Assembly: GCF_041146795.1 (NCBI RefSeq)
Contig: NC_135182.1
Span: forward strand, 62,501 to 126,500
Origin: Maylandia zebra
Taxonomy: Eukaryota > Chordata > Actinopteri > Cichliformes > Cichlidae
Direction of reading: 5' to 3'
Length of the DNA stretch: 64,000 bases
The position numbers were made by a program, and so were the translations under genes. This document shows positions 52,832-63,200 of this stretch, piece by piece (position 1 is the first letter of the stretch; the number at the start of each line of letters is the position of its first letter). Under the pieces are notes generated by a model. It ran no database searches. It saw nothing but the letters and a program-made list of their open reading frames with translations, and was not told the DNA's origin.

Positions 52832-55150
52832 ATGGCACTTTTAAATGTACGCTCTCTGTCGAACAAGTCTTTTATTATTAATGATTTAATTTTAGATAAT
52901 GAACTTGACTGTTTATTTTTAACTGAAACATGGCTGGGTTCGGATGCACCAGTTGTTCTCACTGAGGCCTCCCCACCAAATTTTAATTTCTCTTTTTCTA
53001 TTAGAAGTGGTAAGAGAGGTGGTGGGACTGCATCTTTAGCCAACAACACACTCACCACCAAACAAATTTTATTTGATCATTTTACCACTTTTGAATTCCA
53101 TGCTATTGTTTTCAGCAGCCCTCCAGTTTTATCTGTCACAATTTATAGACCACCTAAAGACAGCGCTGCTTTTATCAAGGAATTCTCAGAATTTTTAACA
53201 AACATATATTCAAAATATAATATGATAATTTTAACCGGTGATTTTAACCTGCACATAGATAATCCTTCTGACCCTGCAACAAAAGAATTCTTAAACATTC
53301 TTCACTGTTTGGATTTTATCCAGCACGTCACGCAGCCGACTCACAACAGAGGACACACTCTGGACCTGGTCATCACCCATGGGCTGTCCACCAGCGTGTC
53401 CTCTGTTGTTGACTTGGCTGTCTCTGACCACTACTGTGTGTTTTTTAACATCACCGGTTTTATTCAGCGGAAGACCTCGGTGCGAACTGTGAGGAGGCGC
53501 TATCTAACCTCTGAAGTGGCTGCAAATTTTACCAGGGTTTTAGTCAAATGCCCCCCTGTGATTTTACCTGCACCCTGCGATTTGATTTTTAGTTATTTTA
53601 ACAGCAAACTGAAGAAAAGCCTTGACTCCGTTGCTCCACTCACCACCAAAAAGATTAACGTAAAACATGCATCACCCTGGAGAAACGAAGAAGTCAAAAA
53701 ACTCAAAAGAAATTGCAGGGCAGCAGAAAGGAGATGGAGGAAAAATAAAAATAATATCAACCATCAAATATTTTCCGAGCAACTTAAAATGTACAATAAT
53801 ACATTAAGGAAGTCAAGAAATTCATACTTCGCCAAAATAATCAGTAATAACAAAAATAATCCCAAGGTCCTCTTTTCCACCATAGATCATTTATTTAACC
53901 CTGATTTTAAAAGCTCCAAAAGAACCCCCACAGACTCACTCTGTGAGCAGTTTGCAGACCACTTCAGGGGAAAGATCAGCGCCATCAGATCTGATATTTT
54001 ATCTAATCGCGATATGATTGTAAACACATCTGAGGGCTCGATTGTACCTGAGGAGACACTGGACAGCTTTGTCCTGGTTAATGCTGAGAATCTTCAGAAG
54101 GTTTTCTCCACAGTGAGACCCACCACATGTCCTTTAGATCCAATCCCTTCTTCACTCTTTAAAACACTTTATGGATTTTTTGAGGCTGAGCTTTTATGCA
54201 TGATGAATTGCTCTCTTCAGTTGGGTGTCTTCCCTGCTGCCTTTAAAACGGCGGTGGTGAGGCCCCTTCTGAAGAAGAGCAATTTGGATTGTAATGATTT
54301 TAATAACTACAGACCTGTATCCAATTTACCATTTTTAAGTAAAGTCTTAGAAAAACTTGTTTTTACTCAGATTACTGATTTTCTCAATGATAGACAGATC
54401 CTGGAGATATTCCAGTCTGGATTTAGGGTGAACCACAGCACAGAGACGGCTCTCCTAAAGGTTTTAAATGATCTTAGATGTAACTGGGACGCCCAAAAGC
54501 TCTCAGTCCTGGTGCTACTGGATCTAAGCGCAGCCTTTGATACAGTAGACCACGCTATTCTTTTAAACAGACTAAAACACACGGTGGGCCTCTCTGGTGC
54601 TGTACACAACTGGTTCACTTCCTATCTCTCTGACAGATCTTTTATGGTGAGTATGGATACATGCTCCTCTAAGATCCATAAAATGACATGTGGTGTGCCT
54701 CAAGGGTCGGTTCTAGGCCCTGTACTTTTTAATTTGTATATGTTGCCTCTCGGCGGTGTCATCAGGAGGCATGGAGTGAACTTCCACAGTTACGCTGATG
54801 ACACGCAGCTGTACATCTCCGTGTCTCCTGATGACACCAGACCAATGGATGCCCTTTTTAACTGTATCTTGGATATAAGATCTTGGATGGCAGAAAACTT
54901 TTTACAGCTTAACCAGGACAAGACTGAAGTTTTAATTGTCGTTCCTGAGGCTCAGAGAGAGAAACTCTTGTCTAAATTAGAGGCATTTTCACTATGTCCT
55001 TCACTACAAGTGAAAAACCTGGGTGTTACTTTTGACTCTGAGCTTGGTTTTATCCCACATATTAAACATGTGACCAAAATTGGATTTTATCATCTAAAAA
55101 ATATAGCCAGAGTCGCCCTATTCTCTCTCGGGCCAACACGGAGATGCTGA
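52832..55150 (+). pseudogene. L2 LINE ORF2, endonuclease-RT, one frameshift
   Basis: Starts ATG at 52,832. Endonuclease: ALLNVRSLSNKSFIINDLIL, FLTETWLGSD, ILTGDFNLHID and [71 protein letters not shown] and [14 protein letters not shown]. The frame is intact for 772 residues, then slips by one base near 55,120-55,140, where [13 protein letters not shown] is expected, and ends in a stop at 55,150. The true C-terminus continues at 55,144-55,623. Confidence 0.88.
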
Positions 55151-55623
55151 TGCATGCTTTTATTACCAGTCGCATTGATTACTGTAATGCCCTGCTCTCT
55201 GGTCTTCCTAAGAAGAATATTTCAACTTTACAACTCTTGCAAAACTCGGCAGCTCGTGTGCTGACGAAGACCAGAGGGCGGGCCCACATTACACCGGTTT
55301 TAGAATCGCTGCATTGGCTCCCCGTGTGTTTCAGGATCGATTTTAAAGTTCTTTTATTGGTTTTTAAATGTCTTAATGGTCTTGGGCCTCCTTATCTCTC
55401 AGATCTGCTTTTACCATACGAACCCTCGCGGACCCTGAGGTCCTCTGGTACTGGCCTTTTGATTGTCCCTAAAGTCAGGACACATACTCACGGAGAGGCA
55501 GCTTTTCAGTGGTATGGTCCTCGTCTGTGGAACAGCCTGCCGGAGGAGCTCAGGGCCGCAGAGAACGTACATGTTTTTAAGAACAGGCTCAAGACCCACC
55601 TTTTTAATTTAGCTTTTACTTAG
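55144..55623 (+). pseudogene. L2 LINE ORF2, C-terminal part in shifted frame
   Basis: [20 protein letters not shown] through [20 protein letters not shown] and [20 protein letters not shown], the standard end of L2 RTs, with TAG at 55,621-55,623. Only a single base separates it from the main ORF2 frame. Confidence 0.85.
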
Positions 55624-56187
55624 CGTTTATTTATTTTTTTATGCTTATTTATTCTATCCTGTTATTCTATTATTAATTTAGGATTTACCTAATATTTTTT
55701 GATTTTATTCTTATTCATTTTTTAATCTTCTCACTCTATTTATATTTATATTTATATTGTATCCTGTTCTTATTTATTTTATCATTTTACCCTGTATATA
55801 TCGTATTGCGTCATATCTCCAGTGTTTCCTCGGAGGGCGCTCTCTGCACCGGGGCTGTTATTGACCGTGGCTGCTGGGTCTCTGGGGGTCCTCTCAGCCT
55901 GGTTGGGGGGCTCCTTGGCCTCCCTCCTGCTGTGTGCCCAGCCCGGAGGCTGCGGTCTGTGACCGGCTCCCGGTGCACACGGCTCTCTGTTATAATGTTT
56001 CCTCACTTGGCTCATGCGAGCCCAGCCCAATTTTTACTCTTTAAGTGTGCGCGTGTGTGTATGTGTGTGTGGGTGGGGGTGGGGGGATATATGTGTATTG
56101 AGAGTGTGGGGAGTGAGTTGGAGGGTGGGGTGGGCTGCTTTTAACTATGTAAAGCACTTTGTGCTACATTTTTTCTGTATGAAAAGT

Positions 56188-56223
<36 letters not shown>

Positions 56224-56226
56224 TTG

Positions 56227-57007
56227 CCCGCACTTCCAGCACTCCTGCCCCGGCGTCTGTGCTGTTCTCTGTCTGGGGCTTGTTTGCTCGGCCTCCAGCC
56301 GCTGTCCCCGGACTCCCCCGCTCTAGCGGCAAGGTGGTCCTCCGCCAGCATTACCGCCACCTCCAGACTCGCGGGACGGTGGCACCTGACCCATCTCGCC
56401 GTCTCCGCAGGCAGCCCCTCCACGAACTGCTCCAGCACCACCTTGTCCACCAGCAGCGTCTCGCCCTCTGACGATCCCGGCTGCAGCCAGTGCACCGCCG
56501 CGTCGTGCAGCTTCCGGGCCCAAGCAAACGGCCGATCCGCCGCAGCCAGCTGATAGGCCCGGAACCGCCGGCGATGATCTTCAGCGGTGAGCCCCATCCT
56601 GTCCACCACCGCCCGGCTCACGTCCTGGAAGCTGCTCCTCGAGGTCGGCGGCAGACTCAGGGCCGCCGTCTGAGCCTCCCCCGACAGCAGAGGAAGCAAA
56701 CACGGAGCCCACTCCTGCGGCCACTGGCAGACCTCCGCTGTGGCACGAAAAGTCTCCAGGAAAACCTGGGGGTCGTCCCCATCCCCCATCCGGGCATCGC
56801 CACCGACAGCGGCGGAGGCTTCGGCGGAGCAGCTGCTCCAACCAGCCGCTCCAGAACCAGAGTCTGCCGGTCCGCCTGCTCCTGCAGCGCAGGCAGGTGA
56901 GCCCGCTGGGCCGCCGCTTGGTCTTGGCTCATCTTCGCCATCTCCGCCAGCATCTGCGCCAGAAACTGCAATGGCTGGGCGGGCGGTGCAGCCTGTGGGT
57001 CGGACAT
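56227..57007 (-). pseudogene. Gmr1 gag with SCAN-related capsid, frameshifted
   Basis: ATG at 57,007 (MSDPQAAPPAQPLQFL), then a coiled-coil-like segment (LAEMAKMSQDQAAAQRAHLP, LQEQADRQTLVLERLV). A one-base shift near 56,790 leads to the capsid frame: DDPQVFLETFRATAEVCQWP, LLPLLSGEAQTAALSLPP, RRFRAYQLAAADRPFAWARK, LLVDKVVLEQFVEGLPAETA and WVRCHRPASLEVAVMLAEDH. This pattern is that of vertebrate SCAN domains, which published work derives from Gmr1-like gag. The sequence continues to CWKCG, the first half of a zinc knuckle, where the L2 LINE is inserted. Confidence 0.85.
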
Positions 57008-57023
57008 CCCCTCGCTGGCTGGA

Positions 57024-57041
57024 CACTGGGTTTCGGCACCA
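57024..57041 (-). promoter_or_regulatory. Primer-binding site of Gmr1-type element
   Basis: On the minus strand two bases after the 5' LTR: TGGTGCCGAAACCCAGTG, a standard TGG-starting PBS. The tRNA was not assigned. Confidence 0.7.
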
Positions 57042-57043
57042 CT

Positions 57044-57332
57044 TGTGAAATGCACTACACACAGGTACAAACACACACAGGTCTTTATCACCAGATTCCA
57101 CATTTATTTATAGTTTTCCCTGGTTTATGACTGAACACAGTCTGACAGCTGTCGGTCCCAGCTGATTTCCCTCTCCCTCCGCTCCTCTCCGTCTATCTAT
57201 AAAAAGGGAAGGAAACAACCATCAGTCCAAATCGCCATCAGCTGTTCTCACCGGCATCTCCAGCACCACCCCGTTGAGCTCACTGCACCACTCCTCCCCT
57301 GCAGCCGCGCCCGGGACCACACCTCCGCCACA
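57044..57332 (-). mobile_element. 5' LTR of Gmr1-type element
   Basis: Near-identical to 44,912-45,198; begins TGTGGCGG (minus) at 57,332, ends CATTTCACA at 57,044. Confidence 0.9.
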
Positions 57333-57439
57333 CACAGAAAAACAACTAAAACATAAAAAAAAAAAATCAAAAAGGAAGAACAATACAGTATCCTTAACAG
57401 CACCACCGCGAAGCCTTCACTCTGTTCACTTTCTCCTCT

Positions 57440-57560
57440 TCTGATCCACCTCTCACTTTGGGCTACCCCTGGCTAGAGAAACACAGCCCTCACATAGACG
57501 GGTCAGGGAGTAAAATCACTAGTTGGAGCCTTTTTTTGTCTGGCTTACTGCCTCACTGCT
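57440..57560 (+). pseudogene. Gypsy pol fragment (protease-RT junction)
   Basis: One frame reads LTLGYPWLEKHSPHIDGSGS then KITSWS, matching the LGxPWLxxHNPxIDW...ITxWS block after Gypsy proteases. About 40 codons survive; the rest of 57,338-57,819 holds nothing else recognised. Confidence 0.7.
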
Positions 57561-57819
57561 ATAGGATAGGCCATGCCACACTCAACTTTTATAACAAATG
57601 TATGTTACTCTTGGAGCCAATCTGCCTCAGTCGCGTATTCTCTAACCTGTGTAATCTTTCATGGTTGACCCCTAGGCGCTGTTGTCACATGTTAATCGTA
57701 ATCCCTCTGACCACCTTTTAAATTAAGGTTTCAAATCCATGAGGTTTGGTGGCAGGTTTAACAGATTTTAATATTCAACTCTGATAAGCTCAGCAATCAA
57801 GTATTTGCCGTAAGTTAGG

Positions 57820-58498
57820 TGTAACCACGGTAACCTCTGACCCCACTTCCGCCAGTCCCTTTATTGTGGCGGGAATGAATCCTGTATAAGTTCCGGGTCA
57901 ATCAGCTGTATGTCCCTGCTCCTCTGGCTGCTGTTGTCCCTGTGGTTGGCGTACTTGTCAGATATCGACAAATTTTGCACTACAGGCCAGTTGACAGCGT
58001 GCAATAACCCGGCCGATTCATTCATCTTTACACTACCTCACACTCGACTCAACGGTCAGGTTTTTTTTTTTGTTCTCCCGCGATCTGCCCTGATCAGCGC
58101 GAGATGGCGAGCCACCCGACCACCGCTACGTTGCGGTAGGAATTGTGAACCTATGGACTGAATCACAAATTGTTGACACATGACCTATCACAGGTCCATG
58201 GAACTAAACTAAATCACATACTGGACTACACCTCATCCCACCTCCTTTTGGAACCTACTAAGCTGTTTTGTATTGTCAACATTATTTTTGTTTGTGATAT
58301 ATATGCATATGTTTTTATTTCTTTTGTACATCCGTCTATACACTTCTCATAACAAACATAATATATATATATATTTGAGCTCTACTTTTGTTTCCTGTGT
58401 TTTATTCACACCCTTAGGCTCCATAGTCGAATCTTATTCTGATAGCTCATTGTCTATGAGGCTGCAGTCAGGCGCCCTGGTCCTTTAACCGCGTTACA
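57820..58498 (+). mobile_element. 5' LTR of PNMA-gag-like Gypsy element
   Basis: Starts TGTAACCACGG and ends CCGCGTTACA, imperfect inverted termini; the start was chosen by matching the end. The 3' LTR is beyond the window, so no pairwise check was possible. Confidence 0.65.
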
Positions 58499-58500
58499 AG

Positions 58501-58518
58501 TGGCGAGCCAGCCAGGAG
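58501..58518 (+). promoter_or_regulatory. Primer-binding site
   Basis: tggcgagccagccaggag, two bases (ag) after the LTR end GTTACA; fixes the LTR boundary. Confidence 0.6.
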
Positions 58519-58600
58519 CCTTTGTGTGTGAATATTTTGGGGTCTTACGTACAATTTTCTTTACTTATTTACTTCGCTTTTGCTGAACATACAATCAAAA

Positions 58601-60223
58601 ATGGATTCAGTTGCACTTTCTGGCATAAATATATCACAGTCTGTGATGATCTCCGGTGTGTCTAACACAAAATCCGATAATGAAATTCTTGACTACTTGC
58701 GTACTTATGGGAATCTTAGCCGTCATTTTTACGTAAATGATCCCGCAAGTACTTTCTTCAAAAACCTGATCGCTGAGTTTGTAGATACCACTGCTTTTAC
58801 AACTCTAGAGCCGTTTCTGCCATACACCCACTGTTCTAAAAGTGTTGCCGACCTTGTTTTCCGCGTCACAGCTTTGGCCTGTGAGTACGCCGCCACGGAG
58901 GACAGCAGCAGTCCCCCTCCCAATTACCTCAAAGAGCTCAAGCATATTGCTGATCGCAGCGGGCACCGGTTTGAAGATGTCTTGAAGACAGTAATGAGGC
59001 AGATTGGTCAACATTTGCATGAAGCAGGAGCAGGTGATGATGGAAAAGTTGAATATGATGAGGAAAATGGAGTAGATGAGGACATTGGTGTAGAGGAAGA
59101 AGAAAGGGAACTGGAGCAGCAGCAATTGTCTTCACCTCCTGCCAGACAGGTTTCCACTGACCAGCAGGGGGCACGACCTCGTCAAAGCCAGACTGGACCA
59201 ACTCCAAGAGTATCACTCACAGCCCCTGATCTCAACCCACCACAAATACAAAGGGTTGTTGTTGAGCATGTGGTCCGAAACCCAGACATAAGCACCACAA
59301 CTTCACTACGTCTCCGTGCTTTTTCAGGAAGGATTCCTAAGCCAAGTAGTGAAGCAGATTTTGAATCATGGCGTTCCCAAATTGATCTACTGCTTGCCGA
59401 CCCCAGTTTGTCAGCTCTATACGTCGCCAGGCGTATTATAGAGAGCCTGTTGTCACCTGCTGCTGATTTGGTTAAAGGTCTAAGTCCCAACACATTGCCT
59501 TCAGTCATACTAAGTGTACTTGACTCCGCTTTTGGAACAGTTCAAGATGGTGAAGAATTGTATGCTCAATACTTAAACATTCTTCAAAATCCAGGTGAAC
59601 GACCATCCGCTTACCTCCAAAGATTGCAGCTAACCCTCAGCACTGTTGTAAAGCAAGGAGGACTTGCAGCTGCTGACATGAATAAGCATCTGCTGAAGCA
59701 GTTTTGTCGTGGGTGTTGGGATAACACTATACTAACCAAACTACAATTAGAACAGCAAAAGGACAACCCACCACCTTTCTCTGACTTGTTGTTGTCGTTA
59801 CGGACAGAAGAAGACAGACAAATTGCTAAGGAGTCACTTATGAAGAAATACATCGGTTCATCAAAACAAAAAGCTAACATCCAATCCCAAAGTACTTGTT
59901 CTTGTGGGCACTCTACAGCCAATGAAGAGCTAAAAGAAATGAAAAAACAACTCCAAACCCTCCAACAGCAAATGTCCCAACTTTTGTCCCAAAAACGTCC
60001 AACCGAGTCAAAGTTTAAGCCACGACAAACCAAATCCAGTCATTCTTCACCTCAGTCAAATACCAGACCCAAGCCATGGTACTGTTTTAACTGTGGAGAA
60101 GATGGCCATGTTTCTTCCACCTGCAACAACAGAGCAAACTCCAGTCTTGTTGAACAGAAAAAGAGCCAATTAAGAAAAAAACAGCAAGAGTGGGACGCTA
60201 GAAATACTTCATCTTTAAACTAG
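58601..60223 (+). CDS. Gag with PNMA-like N-terminal domain and CCHC knuckle
   Basis: 540 residues from ATG at 58,601 (caaaaATGG) to TAG at 60,221-60,223. Residues 8-100 (SVMISGVSNTKSDNEILDYL, RTYGNLSRHFYVND, FKNLIAEFVD) look like the RRM-like domain at the start of PNMA proteins. An acidic stretch follows near 145-170. The capsid region (about 225-430) carries LRAFSGRIPKPSSEADFESW, RRIIESLLSPAADLVKGLSP, LDSAFGTVQDGEELYAQYL and LLSLRTEEDRQIAKES, the pattern of PNMA/ZCCHC12-type capsids. A coiled coil (ELKEMKKQLQTLQQQMSQLL) and the knuckle CFNCGEDGHVSSTC (Cys495 onward) precede a basic tail. PNMA genes are accepted Gypsy-gag domesticates; this is a candidate relative of their progenitor. Confidence 0.85.
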   Translation: MDSVALSGINISQSVMISGVSNTKSDNEILDYLRTYGNLSRHFYVNDPASTFFKNLIAEFVDTTAFTTLEPFLPYTHCSKSVADLVFRVTALACEYAATEDSSSPPPNYLKELKHIADRSGHRFEDVLKTVMRQIGQHLHEAGAGDDGKVEYDEENGVDEDIGVEEEERELEQQQLSSPPARQVSTDQQGARPRQSQTGPTPRVSLTAPDLNPPQIQRVVVEHVVRNPDISTTTSLRLRAFSGRIPKPSSEADFESWRSQIDLLLADPSLSALYVARRIIESLLSPAADLVKGLSPNTLPSVILSVLDSAFGTVQDGEELYAQYLNILQNPGERPSAYLQRLQLTLSTVVKQGGLAAADMNKHLLKQFCRGCWDNTILTKLQLEQQKDNPPPFSDLLLSLRTEEDRQIAKESLMKKYIGSSKQKANIQSQSTCSCGHSTANEELKEMKKQLQTLQQQMSQLLSQKRPTESKFKPRQTKSSHSSPQSNTRPKPWYCFNCGEDGHVSSTCNNRANSSLVEQKKSQLRKKQQEWDARNTSSLN

Positions 60224-60282
60224 AAGGAGTTTCTGTGGTGGGACACACAGGAGCTGCGTGCACGAACAGTCCCGGAAACCAC
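60214..60282 (+). promoter_or_regulatory. Programmed -1 frameshift signal (TTTAAAC plus stem)
   Basis: T TTA AAC at 60,214-60,220 in the gag frame, directly followed by the gag stop TAG, is a classic X-XXY-YYZ slippery site; slipping -1 enters the pol frame exactly. Downstream, gtggtgggac (60,235-60,244) can pair with gtccc (60,269-60,273) and accac (60,278-60,282), a ten-pair stem with a ggaa bulge. The spacer of 14 nt is longer than usual. Confidence 0.75.
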
Positions 60283-63200
60283 AACAAATTTCCATTGTTG
60301 CCAAAAGGGCTTGTGGGGACCAAAAGCACAGGCCAAATTCAAATCAAAGGCAACCATTTCAACTGTCTTCTTGATTCTGGCTCTCAGGTTACTACGATTC
60401 CTTTTTCCTTCTATAATACTTACCTTTCAGACCATCCAATCAAACCACTGGATGATCTGTTGGAAGTAGAAGGAGCAAATGGACAAGCCGTACCTTACCT
60501 GGGATACATTGAGATTAACATGACGTTCCCAGCTAATTTTCTTGGTTCATCCATTAATGTTGATACACTTGCACTTGTCGTGCCTGACGTCCAGCAATCA
60601 CCCCCAATGATACTTGTTGGTACCAACACTCTTGACGTTGCGTACAGCAAACACTGTGATACCCTCTCTGAGCAGTCATTCCTGCCATCTGGTTCCGGTT
60701 ACATTGCAGTTTATAAAATCCTCCAGTGTCGCCACATCCAGAATTCAAATGACCAGTATGCTCCTGTAATCTTAAAGTCAGACCAACCGCATACGATTAC
60801 TGCCGGCCAAACCACTGTCCTTGAGGGATGCCTGGTCACAAGGCTATTCCAAGGTGAGAAAGCAGTTATTCTGGAACACCCCACCTCCAGTTCTCTGCCT
60901 GGTGGACTCCTAGTAAAAACCTGCCTTGTGGACTTACCTAAACGTCGGCCATATTCTCTGCCTGTTGTAGTGAGTAATGAGTCCGACCATGAAATCCACA
61001 TTCCAGCTCGAGCTATTATTGCAGAAATCAGCGCCTTCCAAGAGGTCATTTCCAAAGAGCAACCCACCCAGTATTCAGACCAGTCTATAGAGTCGTTACC
61101 TCCATCTCAACCACCATACAACTTTGGAGATTCCCCCTTAACTCCAGACTGGAAAGAACGCATTGTTCAAAAACTCAACACTATTCCTGAAGTATTTGCC
61201 AAACACGATCTGGATTTCGGCAGGACCAACAAAGTTAAACACCAAATCAAATTGTCCGATCCAACTCCTTTCAAGCAAAGACCACGACCAATTCACCCTC
61301 AAGATCTTGATGCTGTCAGGAAGCACCTGCAAGAACTTCTTGACTCTGGCGTCATCAGAGAATCTGACTCACCATTTGCCTCTCCAATTGTGGTTGCACG
61401 CAAAAAGAACGGCAGTATACGTCTTTGTATTGACTACCGCAAACTCAATCTGCAAACAATCAAAGATGCTTATGCTCTGCCTAAACTGGAAGACACCTTC
61501 TCCGCACTTGCAGGATCAAAGTGGTTCACGGTGCTAGACCTCAAGTCGGGTTACTACCAAATCGAAATGGAGGAGAAGGATAAGGCAAAGACTGCCTTTG
61601 TCTGCCCAGTAGGATTTTGGGAATTTAATCGGATGCCACAAGGGATTACCAACGCACCAAGCACTTTCCAACGGCTGATGGAAAAATGCATGGGAGAATT
61701 AAATCTAAAAGAAGTCTTGGTTTTCATTGACGATCTCATTGTCTTTGCACCAACTCTTGAGGAACATGAAGCTCGCCTGATGAAAGTTCTCACCAGACTC
61801 AAAGATTTTGGCTTGAAGCTTTCACTTGAGAAATGCATGTTCTTCCAGACATCGGTGAAGTATCTGGGCCATGTAGTGTCCCAGGCTGGTGTTGAAACTG
61901 ATCTGGACAAGATTTCCACACTCACTTCTTGGCCAGTGCCAAAAAACTTGAAGGAATTAAGATCTTTCCTTGGTTTTGCTGGGTACTACAGACGTTTTGT
62001 CCAGGGATATTCGGCCATTGTCAAGCCGTTACATGAACTCACTGCTGGTTATCCACCTTCCCAGAGGAAACTGAGACGAACTGTAAAGCCAGAGAATTAC
62101 CTCAACCCCAAAGAGCCATTTGGAGGACGATGGACGCAAATGTGTCAACAAGCTTTTGAGTCCATTATTGACAAACTCACTTCTGCCCCAGTTCTGGCAT
62201 TTGCTGATCCCCAGAAACCATACACGCTCCACACTGATGCCAGTGCCACAGGTCTTGGTGCGGTGCTGTATCAAGAGCAGGATGGAAAAAACAGAGCTGT
62301 AGCATATGCCAGCAGAGGTCTTTCCCGGAGTGAGTCAAAGTATCCCGCCCACAAATTGGAGTTTCTTGCTTTGAAGTGGGCGGTGACTGAAAAATTCCAC
62401 GACTACCTTTATGGTGCTCAGTTTACAGTTGTGACAGACAGCAACCCATTAACATACCTATTATCATCAGCAAAACTTGACGCTACCGGTTACAGATGGC
62501 TTTCAGCTTTGTCCACTTTCACCTTCAAATTAATCTACAGAGCAGGAAAGCAGAACTCGGATGCTGATGGTTTGTCTCGCCGACCTCATGGTGAACTGTC
62601 TGATGATCCTCGGTCACAGAAAGAACGTGAGCGAATCTGGAGATTTGCATGGCAACATCTCAATGAACCAGATTATGTCTCTATTGACCAGCATACCATC
62701 AAAGCAGTTTGTGACCGTCATCTGATGTACAGTTCAAGCACGGATCCTGATCTTGCTCTGGTGTTATCCATGTCTGTCAATGTCGACAGTCTGCCTGACA
62801 GTTTCACGGACGACATCCAGTTCACCTCCATGGTACTCCCCCAAATCTCAACAGCTGACCTTGCAGCCAAACAACGCCTTGACCCTGTCATCCGGCATGT
62901 CATAGCTCAGGTTGAACGAGGCGAGTCACCACCGCCATTCCTGAGGGAAGAACTTCCCGATCTACCTCTATTACTGCGAGAAGTAAATAAACTGGAGCTC
63001 CATAACACCCTTCTCGTCAGGAAGAGACAAGTGGGAAGTGACTTCGCATACCAGCTAGTGCTACCTGAGGAATATCGACCAGTTGTACTTAACCACCTAC
63101 ATGATCAAATGGGTCACATGGGAATTGACAGAACGCTGGACTTGGTCCGTTCCCGGTTTTATTGGCCTAAGATGACACGTGATGTGGTCAATAAAATAAG

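Larger units (their letters stand above)
52045..56226 (+). mobile_element. L2/CR1-type LINE inserted in the Gmr1 gag zinc knuckle
   Basis: 5'-truncated but 4.2 kb: ORF1 (esterase-like), ORF2 (endonuclease-RT) and a 3' UTR ending gctttataaataaagattg with ATTG tandem repeats. The Gmr1 minus-strand sequence tgctggaagtgcgggc on one side and gccgcgacaccggggg on the other rejoin as CWKCGRRDTGG. Confidence 0.87.
44912..57332 (-). mobile_element. Gmr1-type Ty3/Gypsy retrotransposon with two nested LINEs
   Basis: Bounded by LTRs at 44,912-45,198 and 57,044-57,332 and a perfect 5 bp duplication cacag (44,907-44,911 and 57,333-57,337). After removing LINEs at 47,853-51,266 and 52,045-56,226 the element is about 4.8 kb. 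Gene order on the minus strand is gag, protease, integrase, RT, RNase H, that is, integrase before RT, which defines Gmr1-like elements of deuterostomes. LTRs differ at about six positions; gag and protease carry frameshifts. Confidence 0.92.
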
